In this document: positions 38,208-53,279 of the stretch, piece by piece
Numbering within the stretch: the first letter of the stretch is position 1
How the letters are laid out: the number at the start of each line of letters is the position of its first letter
Source: Aphis gossypii
Lineage: Eukaryota > Arthropoda > Insecta > Hemiptera > Aphididae
DNA length: 64,000 nt
Direction: 5' to 3'
NCBI RefSeq assembly: GCF_020184175.1
Contig: NC_065530.1
Location: 1,922,001-1,986,000 of the forward strand
Notes under the pieces: model-generated
What the model was told of the DNA's origin: nothing
Seen by the model: the letters and a program-made list of their open reading frames with translations, nothing else
Databases searched by the model: none
Translations under genes and position numbers: made by a program

Positions 38208-41200
38208 TATTGGAAAAATATTTATACAATATTATATAACATAACACTAATATTGTGCGCTTAATAATATTAAATCGATAATATTTAAAATAATATTGTT
38301 ATATGAATATAATATTTTATATATATAGGACGCCTCGAGAATTACGGTTTATTACTGTTATTATTATTAAAATTACTATTATTGTGCACGATCGCGAAAA
38401 AAATATATCTTAAACAACACATAGCTAATATAAATGATTCGTTATAATCTGTATAATGATAGGTATCGTTCAAAACGGTCGAATAATATCATATTATCCT
38501 GGCACCACCAGGTGAGTTTTTATTTGAAAACACTCATAATATTATTTCAAAAACTAAATTGTCTGTACCTACATGATTTTTAGTCGTTACAACAAAAAAT
38601 AAAATTTTTTTAACCATTATGAATAGCAATAATATACATTTAAAATTTCATAATACGAAATAGAGCAATATTATTTGGAATATTTCGATACATATGAATG
38701 AGTAGTCAATTATACAAAGTTATAAGTAGGTATATGACGTTTTTATTAGCGTCGTAGTGAACTGACATATTGTAGTGGTACCATGCATTTATCATTCTAT
38801 TACTATCTGCTTATCTAAAATTTAAAGAGGTACTTAACTCGTAAATTGCCTGTTTGAAATTAAATTTTAATACATATAGTTAGATGGTTTAAAAATGTAG
38901 TTGTGTTATCATTCAAAAAAGCCAACACATAAAAGATAATAGATTCTAATTTTATTTTTCAAATGTGTTGTTTTATGACGAATTGATTTAAACTTCATTA
39001 AAAAATAATAATAAATGAAAAAAATGATTTTGAAATAATAACAGTATATTTTACTCTTTATGATCAAAGAATCAACCTACCGGAAGCATAAAGTATAATA
39101 TTTGCATATATTGTTAAATTACAAATCTTATATATTAATTGCTCTAACTCGTATTGTGATAAAACTAAATACAATTAAAAAACTACACTCATGTTATCTA
39201 TACACCATATAGTTTAAAAACGTCATCTGATTTATAGTTCACACATCTATCATACCGATGTACTACAATATTATAATATGTAACAGAGGCGCAATTATGT
39301 GTATAATATTATGGAGGCGTTGGTGCTGTAGAAAGCTTCATCCTTCATCAACGCCAGAATCAAAATCACAGTTAAAATTCCAGCGATAATTTTTAAATAA
39401 AATTCAATTTGTTTTAATAAGTTTTGTTACAAATTAACACCGAAATCCTTTATAATAATATGATTTATAATACATTATTTTTAATGTCTCGCCAGAAAAA
39501 TAAATAAATATAGTTGAGCCCTGCACCAGTTCTAACGACTATACGTATAATACTATGTCAGTATAATATAATATGATTATAATAATTTATCACATTCTAT
39601 TATACTTAAATTGATGTACCTAATTACAATTTGTAGGTGTATACACATCATTTATTCGTTCCAAAGTCATTATATTATATTATAATATTGTTTTACATAA
39701 CATTATCTTTTTTTTTTTTATTAGCGATCACACCGTTTACCACACGTTATTATTTATAGTTATGATATTTGTATTGTGTTATGGCACTATTATAATGATC
39801 GAAATAGTGCAACGAGTAAAAACTTTGAGATGTGAATTAATGAATAGCTAAATTAAATTACAGTTATTTATATTATTTAAATATATTATTACGTATACAG
39901 CATACACCTGTATGCAAGGCCGTAGAATGTTGATATTATATTATATATTTATAAATTATTTCAGCGGCGGATTCTATTTTTTAAAGGAAATTAAATCAGG
40001 ATAAATTATAAAAATATTAAATTAAAATATTCACATCGCTCGTTTATCACCCTCGTGGACTCGTTGTCTTCGATCACTGTATATCATGTGCACTTTATGC
40101 GTTCTTTTGATTGTCTCTTGACTCTAATCTATTTTTTTATTTGATATTGGAAAAATCTTCGTTTTCTGTACTAAAAAATATTATTTTTTTATTAATTTTA
40201 TTATGATATACATACGATGACCGTCGGCCAAATAGTTTGACCAACCTTAGTTTATTTGTGTAACGCAAGTCCGATATCTGTTTATATTATAATATTATAT
40301 TATACGGCAGTAATAATAACTAATAACTATAATTATTGTAATTATTGTTATAATCATGCGTGTATTTCCATCGATGGTATTGAATAATATAATACATTTA
40401 TATACTAGTCAGTAGTCACAAAATTATACACACGTGTTACAATAGCGTTTATTATTGTTATTATTATATGCATACCTAATTATTCTGTGATGTTTTTACA
40501 ATGTAAATGATATTTACCATAAACGCAAACATATAACATTATAGGCTTATTGTTTTTTTTTTTTTTATGATAAGTATATAAACGTTCGGCGTCTAACAAC
40601 ATTTAGTTATGATATTGTTAACCATAAATATAATTTATATGTATTTAAGTACCAAATATCTATGATATAATATATGCACATTGGTTAATTTATAATCAAT
40701 CAAAAACATATTTAAACATTGGTCGACTTTATTAGACTTAAGTGATTATTTTTTTTTTCAATTTACTTTGCTATACAAGTATACTATATACCTATAGTAT
40801 AATAATAAGTATATTTATTATTAGGTATACATTTTTAATTTTTTTAATATACACTTAATAATAATAATATATAGGCACTATTATTATGACAATTATTTTT
40901 TATCATTTTTGTTGTTTTTTTTTTTTATATAACATAGAATATAATATTATTTTTGAAAAAAAATTCATTCGATCACTTTTGATTTCATCAGTGTCTTTAT
41001 ACCATTGTCTATCCAACTATACTTGATTTAAGACAACACACGTTCTATAATACCTATATAATAATTTTCACATAACATAATAATAATAGTTAAATGATTT
41101 AAAAACGATTTATAATATTATTGCAACTATGTAATATGCAAAGTAACGTGTTTTGTTTTATGAAGCGCTAACCACAATTTTATAACTACTGAGAAATTTC

Positions 41201-44200
41201 GTGGTCACTATTTTAATATTCAATAAGTAAAAACGAGTAGCAACTTTAATATTACTCAACGACCACCGTTATATTTTTTAATACCCATAAATTAATTAAT
41301 ACTTATCGTAAAATCTTATTTTTATTTATATTTTTAAATATTATATTTTATAATTTACAAATACTTTGCATTGTGTAAACTCGTTTAAGATCAATCTATG
41401 TAATATATGTACTGGTGCAGTTAATAAATTTCAACAAATATCTTGCTAGCTATTAGTTATTACCTTCAATAATATCAGTGTTATTTACATACTACGGTTT
41501 CACTTACAGTAGTTTAAACACTCGTTTTTTTCACAGTTTATATTTTACCCTGATTTGAGAAGATGGTGACCAAACATTTATTCTAGCTGTGTAATAAACT
41601 ATTACATATTGTTATATACGCAGTTCTTAAATAAAAGATAAACATAACATACCGAGTTAATAATACCAAACATTTTATATAATTGATATTTAAAAATTAT
41701 ATCAATGACATAATAATATTTGTCTATACCAAAAGAACAAAGTTCATTTGTTTTGATTTTTGTCATGATACAACATTCATCATAGTTTCATTGTGGCTCC
41801 CCGAAATAATTCAAATATAACGTAAAATTAGCAAAAACCATTTGAACCTTGACAAAACCAAGCCCACTTCAAGATCTATTTTTATATCGAAGACAATATA
41901 AAGACCAACCATACCAATCTCATAATTTCAGAATATGACAAGGGAGCATATGTTCCCCCCTTGAAATTTTCGAAGAGGAACAAATAGGTATTACTTCTCT
42001 TATTTATCAAATATTCCAATAACAGAAATTTTTAAATATTCTTAATTCAAAAAATTTAACGAAAATGTATGAGATAAAAATATATTTTCTTCAAATTATT
42101 GCATATATATATATAAGTTATATATTAATTTATTTCAAGTAAAAAACATAATATATTTAATATAATGCCTCATAAGTCATAACAAACCAATCCCTTTCAA
42201 AATGTTTCATATTTTTTTTTCGTAAAAAGACTTAAAATAAAAATTATATTGTGAAGGCCAGCTACAGGACTCGTCAACCTCCTCAATAGTAAAAATTAAC
42301 TTTTTTTATTTTTTTTTTTTTTTTGTGAATATGTAGTTTACAATTTTGTAATCATATAAATATAATTTTTAAATTTACAAGATTCTCTTTCCACTGCCAA
42401 ATCAAAATTATATGAAGCAATATGACATAAATATTTCTAGTCCTATCCTAATAAAAATTAAGATTATTTAAAAAAGAATTTTTTGCAAAAATTATGTACG
42501 TCATCCCGTCAACATGCAAGCTTAGTTATAAAAATATAAAATGTATATATGAATTCTTTTCCAGTAAAATCAAGTAAAATTAAAAATATATGGAGAGGTC
42601 AATTACAGATTTAATTAAACTAATAATAGTAAAAATTAACTTTTTCAATATTTTTCTCTTACATAGTTATACTTATAAAATACATCAAATCAAAATAAAT
42701 ATAATATTTTCAATTTATCTATATTCAAATTTAAATTTAAATTTTTATGTATAGTGAAATTTGACTCGTGGCTATACAGAAAATTTTTATAGATCTCCCT
42801 TTTTAATTGTTTGAAGATGAAACATTATAGTATTTTTTTCTCGAGTCAGTTATAGCTGAATATTTAGTATCATCTACTATTTAGTGTCATCCTTTCTATA
42901 ATTTTTGTTTCTTTGAATTTTCTGTAATACTCTTCGAGATTTTATTCATCTTTTTCTTTGTTAGAAAAAAAAAAAAAAAAAAAAAAATAGTTTCTTTTTA
43001 TTCATAACACTCGCTTCGTATGATATCTGCAGCCTTTTTCTACCCATCTTAAAATTTACAAAATATTTCTGGTATTTTAATTATTTGACAAAACTATCTT
43101 TCAAAACGTTTATATATAATAGATACATTACTAATATTGAAATTTGTGAGATTATACTAACTTAACCTAACTACCTAATATTATCGAAAAATGTTTAGTA
43201 ACAATAATAATATTATTACATTCCAAAAAACTAAATTGGAATCATCGGTTTTAGGTTTTTTCTCTTTATATAGGTAATATGTATCAAAATGAGTTTTCCC
43301 TACATTTATTGACTTTAAATGATAATATCTAAATAATATTTTTGTATACTACTTCCTCGTTATTTACACCATTATTTTTTCTGTAGTAAATAATAAATTC
43401 CTAACTTTTTTAAGATTTATTTATAATTTCAGTAAACATTATTGTTGTTTAATTAATACAAAATTTAAAAAAAACTACGATAGAAATGGTCAAATAGAAA
43501 AAAAATATTTATCATTTTATTTTAAATAAACTCTAAAATATGCTTCTGGGCAGGACGTTACATAATATGTACTTATATAATATTATATAAGTATACATAG
43601 CAGACTAGATTGATCGAATAAACCTAAACCCACCAACGTGCGTTATAGATAACGGGTGGCGGTTGTGGGTATACTATAATTTTATTGATTTTAAAAATGT
43701 TGAAGGTTTCTTTTTCGGAAAACACTTTTTGGGGTACATACCGTCTTTACATAAATATATATATATATATCGAAAGCGCCACGAAAGTTTTCCGTATCGA
43801 TTAGATTCAGATGCATGTGGGGTTTCTGAAAGTTCGCAGGGTTTGAAAATGTTGTAACGATTTCGAGGAAAACGATAGAAATTACAAAATAAAAGAAAAC
43901 ATGGAATCCTCGCTGTGATCTCATTTTTGTGTTTGAAGATAACTTATTATTATTTTGTCCGAAATAAAAACTTAACTTTAGTTATTTAGAGTTATAAATT
44001 TCAGTAGTCTATTACCTGCATTTTTATTATTGATCCATGGCTACAAAACTGGAATAAATATTTATGGTTTAATTCATTAATATTTGATTGGTTATAGGTG
44101 CTATAATATTTTAAAACTAAATTAAATAACTGAAATACACCTATTTATTTTATGTTTGAATATAATTATTTTGCTGTAAATATAATAGTACGGCCAGTAA

Positions 44201-45854
44201 GAGAATTTAATATTTTTAGATCGCCAAAGTACCTATATATTTATGTACCAAAGATGGTGAATTTATGGCACCTATGCTAAAGATAGCAAGTTAGCCAAAT
44301 GTTAACGGTAAGCAATAATATTTTTATATTTCATTGTTTAATCATGCATTTAAATATTTAACTAAATAAAAAATGGTGAAATAAATTCAAAAAAATATGA
44401 AATAAATCTTAAATTTTGTTTAACAAATTTAAAATATATTGTTCTAATAAAAATAAAAATTTACAATTTTATATATAAATTCGTCCCCTAGTGATCATCA
44501 TCGTGGTTAGGAGTAGATAACATTTTATAAACTTTAACTTTGAAGGTTAGATATCAATAAAGTCAACTAAAATGTACTTATTTTTTGAGAGGGGTTATAG
44601 TTAAAATAACAAGTAAATTCCAGCATCTTATTTTTTTTACACACAAATGCATAGTATTTAAAAATAATTTTTGAAATATTTTGTTTCTATCTTATACATA
44701 TACAATTTATCAACAATACTGCATTGGATATACTTAAGTTTTTGATTCAATATTCAAAAAGCTTGAACATTTTATACAAAGCCCCTTAAAAGTTGTTATT
44801 ACTACAGTCAAAAAAATAAAATGTAATATTAAACCATTATATTATTATTTATTTTGTACGAAAATTATGTCAATACATCACATAGCATGATAATTAATAA
44901 AACTATTATAGTTTTGTTAAATAATATTATTTATTTTATATCAATCAACGATTGTATTATTATACGTGTGTTAGGTAATACAATAAATTCAGTATTCACT
45001 TTAGTTCTAACATATGATTATTATTATGTAGGTAGTTAATAATTAATCTGATAATACACACTGCTGCTTATCTGTGTTTAATTATGCATAGTGATACAAT
45101 TTAGATAATTATTTTTCAAAGTAAAAATCTTACACTTCATATTACTTAATATGTAATTATAATAAATACTAATTAAGTGTTCAAAATACTACGTTAAATA
45201 ATTTATGTTGAAATTAAACTTGATTTTTAAAGTATAGTTTATGTAACTTTTTTATTTTAAATGTCTTTATCGATTATTATACAGTATAGCAGTTATACAT
45301 GTGTGATGAATTTAGGAATAAAATTAACTTGAAATAAACTCAGAAGTGTACCTACATTATAAATAATATGAATATAAAAAGTTTACAGTACATGTTAGTT
45401 TTACCATTATATATTTTTTAAATGTAAATAAAATAAACTGTGTTAATATTCATTAGACGGAGTACAGATTATTACACTGGTTTTAAAATAAAATTGCTTA
45501 ACTATTATAAATGGTGTACGTTAATTTATTACTTCTATTTTAGATGTTAAAAATCAAAATATTTGTTGTACCTAATTATAGCGTTATGCTTTGATATATT
45601 TTATTGAAGTTAAAATATGCCAATATATTTCACTAGATTCCGTAAATAGCTTTATGTAGTTTTAATAACAATAATTTGATTTTAATATTATTTAGGTATC
45701 TATCTAGTATTCAACTTAAACAATTTTGTATAATTAATTAACTCTTTTATATCACAAAATATATAATATTATATGGAAGGAGTTCTAAATATTGTGAAAA
45801 CAATTTTTATTTAAACAAATTATAAAATGACCAGTTTTATTAGAATGTCCAAAT

Positions 45855-46037
45855 CATTGTTTTCCAATCTGATAGGTGAGACATATTATATACATCGTTG
45901 GAGAGGCGCAAACTGTCATAATGAAATAAAATATTTATTTAATTATATATATTCATTTTTTAAATTTATAGGAAAAGGCGCTAAAATTTTGAAAATTTAA
46001 AGGAGGGATGTAGAGTTGAAGAGGTTGGGAACCACTA
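45855..46037. mobile_element. 183-bp hAT-like MITE with 8-bp target duplication
   Basis: The right end reads GGTTGGGAACCACTA, a typical hAT terminus, and the left end CATTGTTTTCCAATC is its imperfect inverse. The flanks are GTCCAAAT (45847-45854) and GTCTAAAT (46038-46045), identical in 7 of 8 bases and fitting the hAT target preference nTnnnnAn. There is no coding capacity. The divergence of ends and duplication suggests an older copy than the one at 18374. Confidence 0.75.
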
Positions 46038-47052
46038 GTCTAAATAGTTTTGACAATAAGCCAACTACATCCTCAATCCGTATCGTGACATATAAATTAT
46101 ATACCTATTTAAAAACTCTGCAAGAGCGTGATTAATCTTAATTATGATGAGTTTTCTACATTCTATTTGAATAATGTGAGTTTTGTTGGACTTGGGTCGC
46201 AGAAATACCTACACATGCGCTACGGGTGCATACATGTTATTGGCAATGCTAGTTTAAAAAATAAAAAGCCAGGTTTTTTTCTTATTAAATACACACTTTA
46301 CAGGAAAAACTTTCCATTTAGAGTGTTGGATTTAAATTCTTGATTATGATTGTTTAACACAAAAAATTAAAACTAAATTGTAAAAATCAATAGCATTTAA
46401 AAAAAGTATTTTGCTTAAAAAAAAACTCAAAATTGGATCATTCTATATAAAAAATTAGAATTTTTCCTGCTAGGCGTGTTTTTAACAAAAAACAAGTCAC
46501 ACGCATTCTCCTATTCATACTGCCCCAACTAATAATAAATATAAAATAAATATGCAAAATGCTGTACCTACCACCTATTATAACGCTAGGTATATCCATC
46601 AAAATATACTTTAATTTACATATAGAGAAAAAAGTAGCACACTTATGTAGATAAAAGTGATTTCTGTATAATACTATGAAAAATATAATAAAATATATAC
46701 GTCATAATTTAAATGAGAAAAATTAAAATAAGCAAAACATTAAATGTATAAAACTTATGCAGAATTATGATATATTTAGCTAATATTATATTATAATGCC
46801 TAATTGCATAAAAATTGAGAATGAATCACTAACATTTAATAGATCAATAGTGACACATTAAACTATATTTAAGAAACTATCGCTACAATGATTTATCAAA
46901 TATTTATTGAATAGTGAATGTTTATGCAATCAAAAATTAATAATATCAATAAATTATCAATTATAAAACTTTATTATTATTGAATTCGTAATTTTTTTCT
47001 TTGCACGTGTGTACATTTTACAATTTATAACTATATTGTAGTAGATTTGCAG

Positions 47053-47072
47053 CTAACCTAACCTAACCTAAC
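47053..47072. repeat. interstitial CTAAC (TTAGG) array, four units
   Basis: Four tandem units of the insect telomere repeat in the CCTAA orientation. It has the same orientation as the array at 4325. Confidence 0.65.
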
Positions 47073-49174
47073 AAATTTATTGATTTTACAGTGATGCATG
47101 CTTTTATTTATCTGAAGACACATTTCTAGTAGGAAAACTTTGAAGGAGAAAAACCTCCACAGAAACCTATCTAGTTTGTAATTATAAAAAGTCAAAATTT
47201 AAATCCTAAGTACGCTTTAAAATAATCAGTTATTACAAAAAAAAAAAAAAAAATTGGTTTAATATTGTTATAAAAATAATTAATTTTTAACCAGAGTTAT
47301 ACAACAATTAGAGTGTTTTCACTTATAGGATCAATTCTCGTCTTTACGATGATTTATCATTAAATTTAAGTTTAATACTTTAATGGATTTAATACCTTTA
47401 TGCTTTATTTTCTCAATAACGAGATACTCTCAGTGGTACTCACTGTACCGTAGAACGATTACTTACTTCACGGCTTCTGATAGTTTCCTTTATAGATTAT
47501 TAATATTATCAGAGATTTAGGGATAAATTGAGTATCGTATTATATCAAATCATTCAAATTATTGTGACAAATTATAAGAAACATTAAAAGCTTACTTTTC
47601 TGATAATATCTAATACCTATGTTATATTTACGATCTCGAACAATTTCATAACTGATATTTCATTACTTACACTAATTCTTATAATGGTTCTATTTTATAA
47701 ATTTTGGCATCTATACGTTAAATACAATTATACAATGCTAAATAATGCTTTCATTCGATAAATCTTTTTTATAATTGTAAATTTTAATGACTCTGAAAGT
47801 AAATACAGTAAAAAAAGGAAAATATTAATAAAATATGCAGGTGTTTGGCATATAAAGAATTTTACCACTATAAGAAACGCAATTACATTATTTATGAACA
47901 GTGTTTTACTAAAAAAAAAAATAAGTTAAAATTAAGATTTATTTTTTGCAGAAAAAAATACAAAACTAAAAAAGCTAGTCGACATAATGTATCATTTTTA
48001 TTATCAAAAATATAATATTTTTTAATATAAAATACTTATACAATATTACAATTATTTACAGTTACACCTACTTTATGAAATTTGATTTAGATGTAAAAAA
48101 TATAAATACTATAATTATTTTAAGATAATCATTGTTATTATGTTGATATGTTATACTGTAAAAAAAAATATTAATAATTAGCCACCTAGGTATAGATAAT
48201 ACTATTTTCATCCTATTATCAATAATGTTTATTATACTTTTTTAAGTTAATATTTATTTTTAAATTTTACCTATCTTATCAACATATATTATATTATCAA
48301 ATACAATAATTGATGAGACTGCAAAATAATTTTTATTTACTTATTATAGAGCAAATCAATATCATAATATAGGTACTAATCATATAATACTCATATTAAT
48401 TAAATGAAACATGTATAAATTAACTTAGTTCTATAATAATAAGTAATAACTTAAATTGTTATATTTAAAAAGGATTACTTAAGTCAAATTGTATATTAGC
48501 CAAAAGGTAATAGGTAAGTTAAATTATATACATTACACAAGTCCCAAAAAAAACTATATAATATATTAATTTGTCGAAAGTAACGTACCTGCTTTTAACT
48601 TGTTCCCTTTTACATATACGTATAAATGTCAATATTTTTTGAACATGTCAATTACAATAAATGAATGATAGAAGTACTAACAATTATAATTACATATTAT
48701 AACCACGTGTGGAAGTTTCATATACACTCAGCGGCCGTTTACAACACGATAATTGTTTTTATGTGACGGTGTACCTACCTAATATATTTTGATAACTATA
48801 TAGGTATAATATAATATGAAACTACTTATCTAGTAGGTATACAAATTATAATCATTATAAAATAATTTCATTTTTCGAAGATTAGCGATAATGACGTAAC
48901 GAAACCATAAAAGAAGCTTTATAATTTTGGACATTTAAACAATTCAAGTCAACGCCATAGCACAATTGTTGTCATATATACACAATGTGAATAAAACAAT
49001 AAATAACTTGTTACCATAATTTTTTTAATAGTAAAAATCTTGCCAGAGAATCGATTTAGCGAATCAATGTACCTAACGAATATATAAATCTGTTACAATA
49101 TAATATGTGATTATAACTCATTATTATTTTCTGGCATATAATAATAATGTACCTATCAGTTTAAAATGTTTAAA

Positions 49175-49470
49175 TGCAATAAATAAATAACAGTCAAATT
49201 GTTGCGCACAGATAATAGTTAATTTCAAATTGTCAATACACATCTTTTATCATTGACTAAAGGAGATTTACATTATAAGGTCACCTAGAAACTCGCACGT
49301 GTTTGTGACAATGGGGTGAAAGACGTCTGACTTGTACGAGTGCCACCAGGTACAAGGGATGACCTAATGAGAGTCTTTGCCACCAAGGAAAAAGGTCTCT
49401 GGAAACGCAGAGGCCCTTGATGAGGTTGCTTACAGCTTTGATATAACCAAGTTGTATTTGTAATCATTGC
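49175..49470. repeat. dispersed repeat family, copy 1
   Basis: Several ordered words are shared with 53280-53560: AATAA(C)AGTCAA followed by CACAGATAA, then a shared segment around GTCACCTAGAAACT...CACGT and AATG, then GCCACCAAGGA. The order and spacing are similar, so the two are copies of one dispersed element. A frame on the minus strand here is not conserved in the second copy. The element class is unknown. Confidence 0.6.
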
Positions 49471-49708
49471 ATGCCCACCAGTTACATTAGAAACATATAA
49501 ATCCTATGAACGACAACTTGGCCTCCTTTTGAACGAGCCAAGATAGTGTTGGATTTACGTGTTCAGACAGTTCTTTATTTATGTTACCTACTTTATCACT
49601 ACATAATATATATATACTACTGCTGGTCAAGTAAGGTGAATGATATAAATATACTTTTTAGTATTATTTTAATAATTTATAGGTATATAGGTAATATATT
49701 CTATACAT

Positions 49709-49909
49709 CAGGGGTGGCCAAACCGCGTCTCTTGAGCTGCATGCGGCCACATTGACTTTTTCAGCTCGCATCGTATCATATCGTAACAAAAAAATTTTTT
49801 AATATGAATTTATATTTATAATAATATGACCTTTTTTTTACATTTTAGCTCTTCCATATTTATTAATACATTTGGTGGCTCGCGAGCCTCTTCTCGCCGG
49901 CCACCTGTG
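49709..49909. mobile_element. 201-bp hAT-like MITE with 8-bp target duplication
   Basis: Left end CAGGGGTGGCCAAACCGCG, right end GCCGGCCACCTGTG, which are imperfect inverted repeats sharing GGTGGCC; further inside, the words around GAGCTGCATGCGG (left) and GGTGGCTCGCGAGCC (right) also pair partly. The flanks are CTATACAT (49701-49708) and CTATATAT (49910-49917), 7 of 8 identical and fitting nTnnnnAn. CAGGGGTGGCCAA-type ends are a common hAT signature. It has no coding capacity. Confidence 0.8.
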
Positions 49910-51493
49910 CTATATATGGTGTACTTGATCATATTATCGAATACATGACCTCGAGAGCTCTCCAAAAATCAAGAATAAGGTAATAACATACATTTGATAT
50001 TTATATCGGATAGGTGGATATGTTTTCCAGAATTTTTAACTGTAATGAAAAATCCCACAGATCTGATTATTTATACAAATGCTTTTGCGCCCTAGTATTA
50101 TATGCCCTTATCACTTACCACACACATGTGTACATGCTATTTAGTTTTATTTTATTTATACGTTATTACAATTATAATGACTAGTCATTAGTGCCTAGTC
50201 CGTTATGCATAGCAAACTTATAAACAATATTCTTGTATATACACCTGTTGAATAATATAATAATATTATAAATATATAACATAGTATATAGGTATAACTT
50301 TGCAATTTAATCAACCTGGGTTAATCCTAACTTACTTCAATAGATTTGTAATTAGAACAATACACGTATATTTGTATAATACATAGATTTTTACTAAAAA
50401 TAATATATTATTTCAGCTAAATATTATATACGACATAAGTAAGTATGCATTGAAGTGCCAATGCAATTAAATATATTTTAAAATGCACTAATATATAATA
50501 TATTCCTATTACTTACAATGTATACACATCATATATTGGAATTTATTTTCAATTTTTTTTAACGAATGCTTAATGACCATGGCATGAAACGGAAGACTAT
50601 CGAGGCCCCGTATATCTCTTATAACTAGTATCGATATAATTTATGTATAATATTATAAATCACTAAATAATTGTTAAGATTTGTTAGTGCTCTTATAAAG
50701 TTTTAACATTTAAACACTCAAAGTTATGCAGTGTTTCGGTGAGCCAATAGAAACATTACAAATTATTTAATATACGTATTATATTATTATACATTTCCAA
50801 AAAATAATAATAATAATAATTACATAGGTATGCTTAGTAAATTATGTCGCACGCAACAAACAAATTTATATTTTAAAAATGTACATACATTTTATAAAGA
50901 TCGATACATAATAATATTTAATGTTAGACATGAGTTTAGTTTACAAGAAATTATAAAATTTAAAACAAAAAATCTACTTGTTTTTTTTTTTTTTAAATTG
51001 TTTAACCAGTGATTTTAGACATAAGAGATTTCACATAAAAATACGGATTCGTACTACAACATATGTAGGTATATAAGATAATACTGCAGCAATATCCAAC
51101 ACACAACAATATATTATTATATGATTACTTAATTTTTATTAGTGGTGGGGGAAATCAGAGGCATATAATACTCCTACCAAAATATTTGTCTTATTTCAAA
51201 TAAGTATACGTATGCAGGTATTCGGTATCATAATTTTACTCAGAGCAGTTCTCATTTATTATTATTAGTGTAATGATCTTATTGTATTTTATGATTAATA
51301 ATTTAAAATTTTTAAAACGTTAAACATTCTGAAATACACAAAAATCGCAGTATCTTTAATAACTAACTAAAAACTAAAAGTTGAACCAAAAATTTTAATT
51401 TTGATAGTGTACTTATGAATTGTTTTAATAATATTCGAAAAAAAATCAATTTTGATACTAATTAAAAAATATTGATTTCGTTCCGTTGCAAAC

Positions 51494-51655
51494 TAGTGTA
51501 CGATAACCTTTATGCAGCTATTTCAGCGAATATGAGGTCGTAGGTAGGTAGCATATATAAATATAATAAATTATACTTTTAATTGATTAGTAGACAGATA
51601 TTGAGAGTTCCGACTTCGTACTGGAATATAGACGCATAAAGGTTGTCACACACTG
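51494..51655. mobile_element. candidate 162-bp MITE with long terminal inverted repeats
   Basis: The left arm carries AGTGTACGATAACCTTTATGC (51495 on) and the inverse of the right arm reads AGTGTGTGACAACCTTTATGC, 18 of 21 identical, and similarity continues inward for roughly 25 bases. The centre is AT-rich. No convincing target duplication was found, so the exact ends are approximate. Confidence 0.6.
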
Positions 51656-53279
51656 GTTCAGATAATACATTAATGTAGGACGAAGAATAATAATTTAAAT
51701 AGTTGTAATAGTCTTGTAGGTATAAGATGAAAACATGATGCGCATAACATTATAACATCATCTTCATCCGTAGCCATCGCCTTCTCTTATATTATTATTA
51801 TTTATTATTATCATCATCTCACTAATGAGTTTATACAAATACAATTTGTAAACACGACGGGACTTGAATCCATTTACTGCAGCGTCATTTGAATAAAATT
51901 CGAAACTTAAAAATTGTTATGACTCGATGCTCTAACGATGATAATAATAGTAATAATAATAATACCACATTCGTTTCTTATAAAACGATTATCGAGCCTC
52001 GGGCACATTGAAATTAGTGTCGCAACCATACGTATGGTTAGTGCCACGAAATGCCTAATAAGCTTCTTTAAATCTACAAATTAGAGCTCTGGTTTTATCG
52101 TAAATACTTATTTTAACAAAAGAATGATCGGCTATAAGTTAATATAATATTAATTAAAAAAATTGTTTACTTAAAAAACAAAATATAATTATGTACTAAT
52201 AGTATTTCTGTAACATTACTTATCGATAATTAACATTATGAATATCATACGTAGGCATAATATGAGTCATTGAATCACACAATATCTTTAACTGAGACGA
52301 AACATACGAAAAAGTTTCGTAAAGTATAAGTTTCGTTTTTTATTATAGCCTGTAAGTTTATTATACCGTGTACTTTGGTTCAAAATAATAGTGATGTGCG
52401 CTTCATTGTTTTTCAAAAACGTGCCTCACGGTTTTCTCAGACAAAAAATCGAAAAGTTCAAACAATTTGTCGATAATTCTATTAGTGACGTTTCCATATA
52501 CAGAACTTTCACACACATAATATGATATTTATATTTCTATTTACCCATCCCTATTTCTTTAATCATTGAGTATCTATATTATTATCTCATTTTGAGAGAA
52601 AAAAATTATATACCACTCATTGTGGTATTTAACCATTCGTCGTTAGTCATCGTAACACGATTGGTCGGTGCGTTTAATAACAATATGAAAAATAGAAAAA
52701 TTTTCTCCATTACAAAGAATTCTATAGTGGACTCGCTTCATTGAGATGTCGTCGCAATGCACATTACTTTACGCATTCGCGAACGATGACGTAAAAACTG
52801 ATTGAAAAGCTCAGGAACACAGAAAAAGAAGAATTGAGTTCTTTATTAGACTGACTAACCGATGATGTGAAAATTTTAACGATTACTCGCTAGATTGTGC
52901 TTATATACAATGTTATTTATTATAATATTTTCCATCGATTAGTTTAAAATTTAAATGAATTGTTAAGGTTTAGACAACATGTTGAATGTGGAGAAAATTA
53001 TTCAGCGGTCCCACCGCTATTTTTCTTTAAGACCCGCATCAACGAAAAATAATTCGTGATTAATAAAGTAGCAACCTCGACCACGATCCACATTGTTTAT
53101 ACGGTACAATCATGAACAGATAACCACGATAATTTCATTAGTTTAATAAAAGTAAAACTGTAATCCGTATACTATATTGGACATCAGGTTTAGACCTTGA
53201 GGCTGATACATCTAGCAACGCTTATAATGGGCAATTTTCCTTACATACTGTAATGACATGCTCACATATCATTGTATAT

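Noticed and set aside
37757..38247. Minus-strand and alternative-frame open frames over the last exon of gene 1
   Set aside because: Shadows of the GC-rich linker exon; the chosen frame is fixed by the splice phase and the GPI-type tail.
39917..39930. CAAGGCCGTAGAA resembling the left end of the hAT MITE at 18374
   Set aside because: Only the first eight bases agree; no right end or 8-base duplication was found.
42060..42900. Possible tandem duplication suggested by AATAGTAAAAATTAACTTTTT at about 42285 and 42626
   Set aside because: Only this one AT-rich word matches well; surrounding similarity is not convincing by eye.
46128..46343. 71-codon + strand frame just after the hAT MITE
   Set aside because: No recognisable domain or splice context; likely chance.
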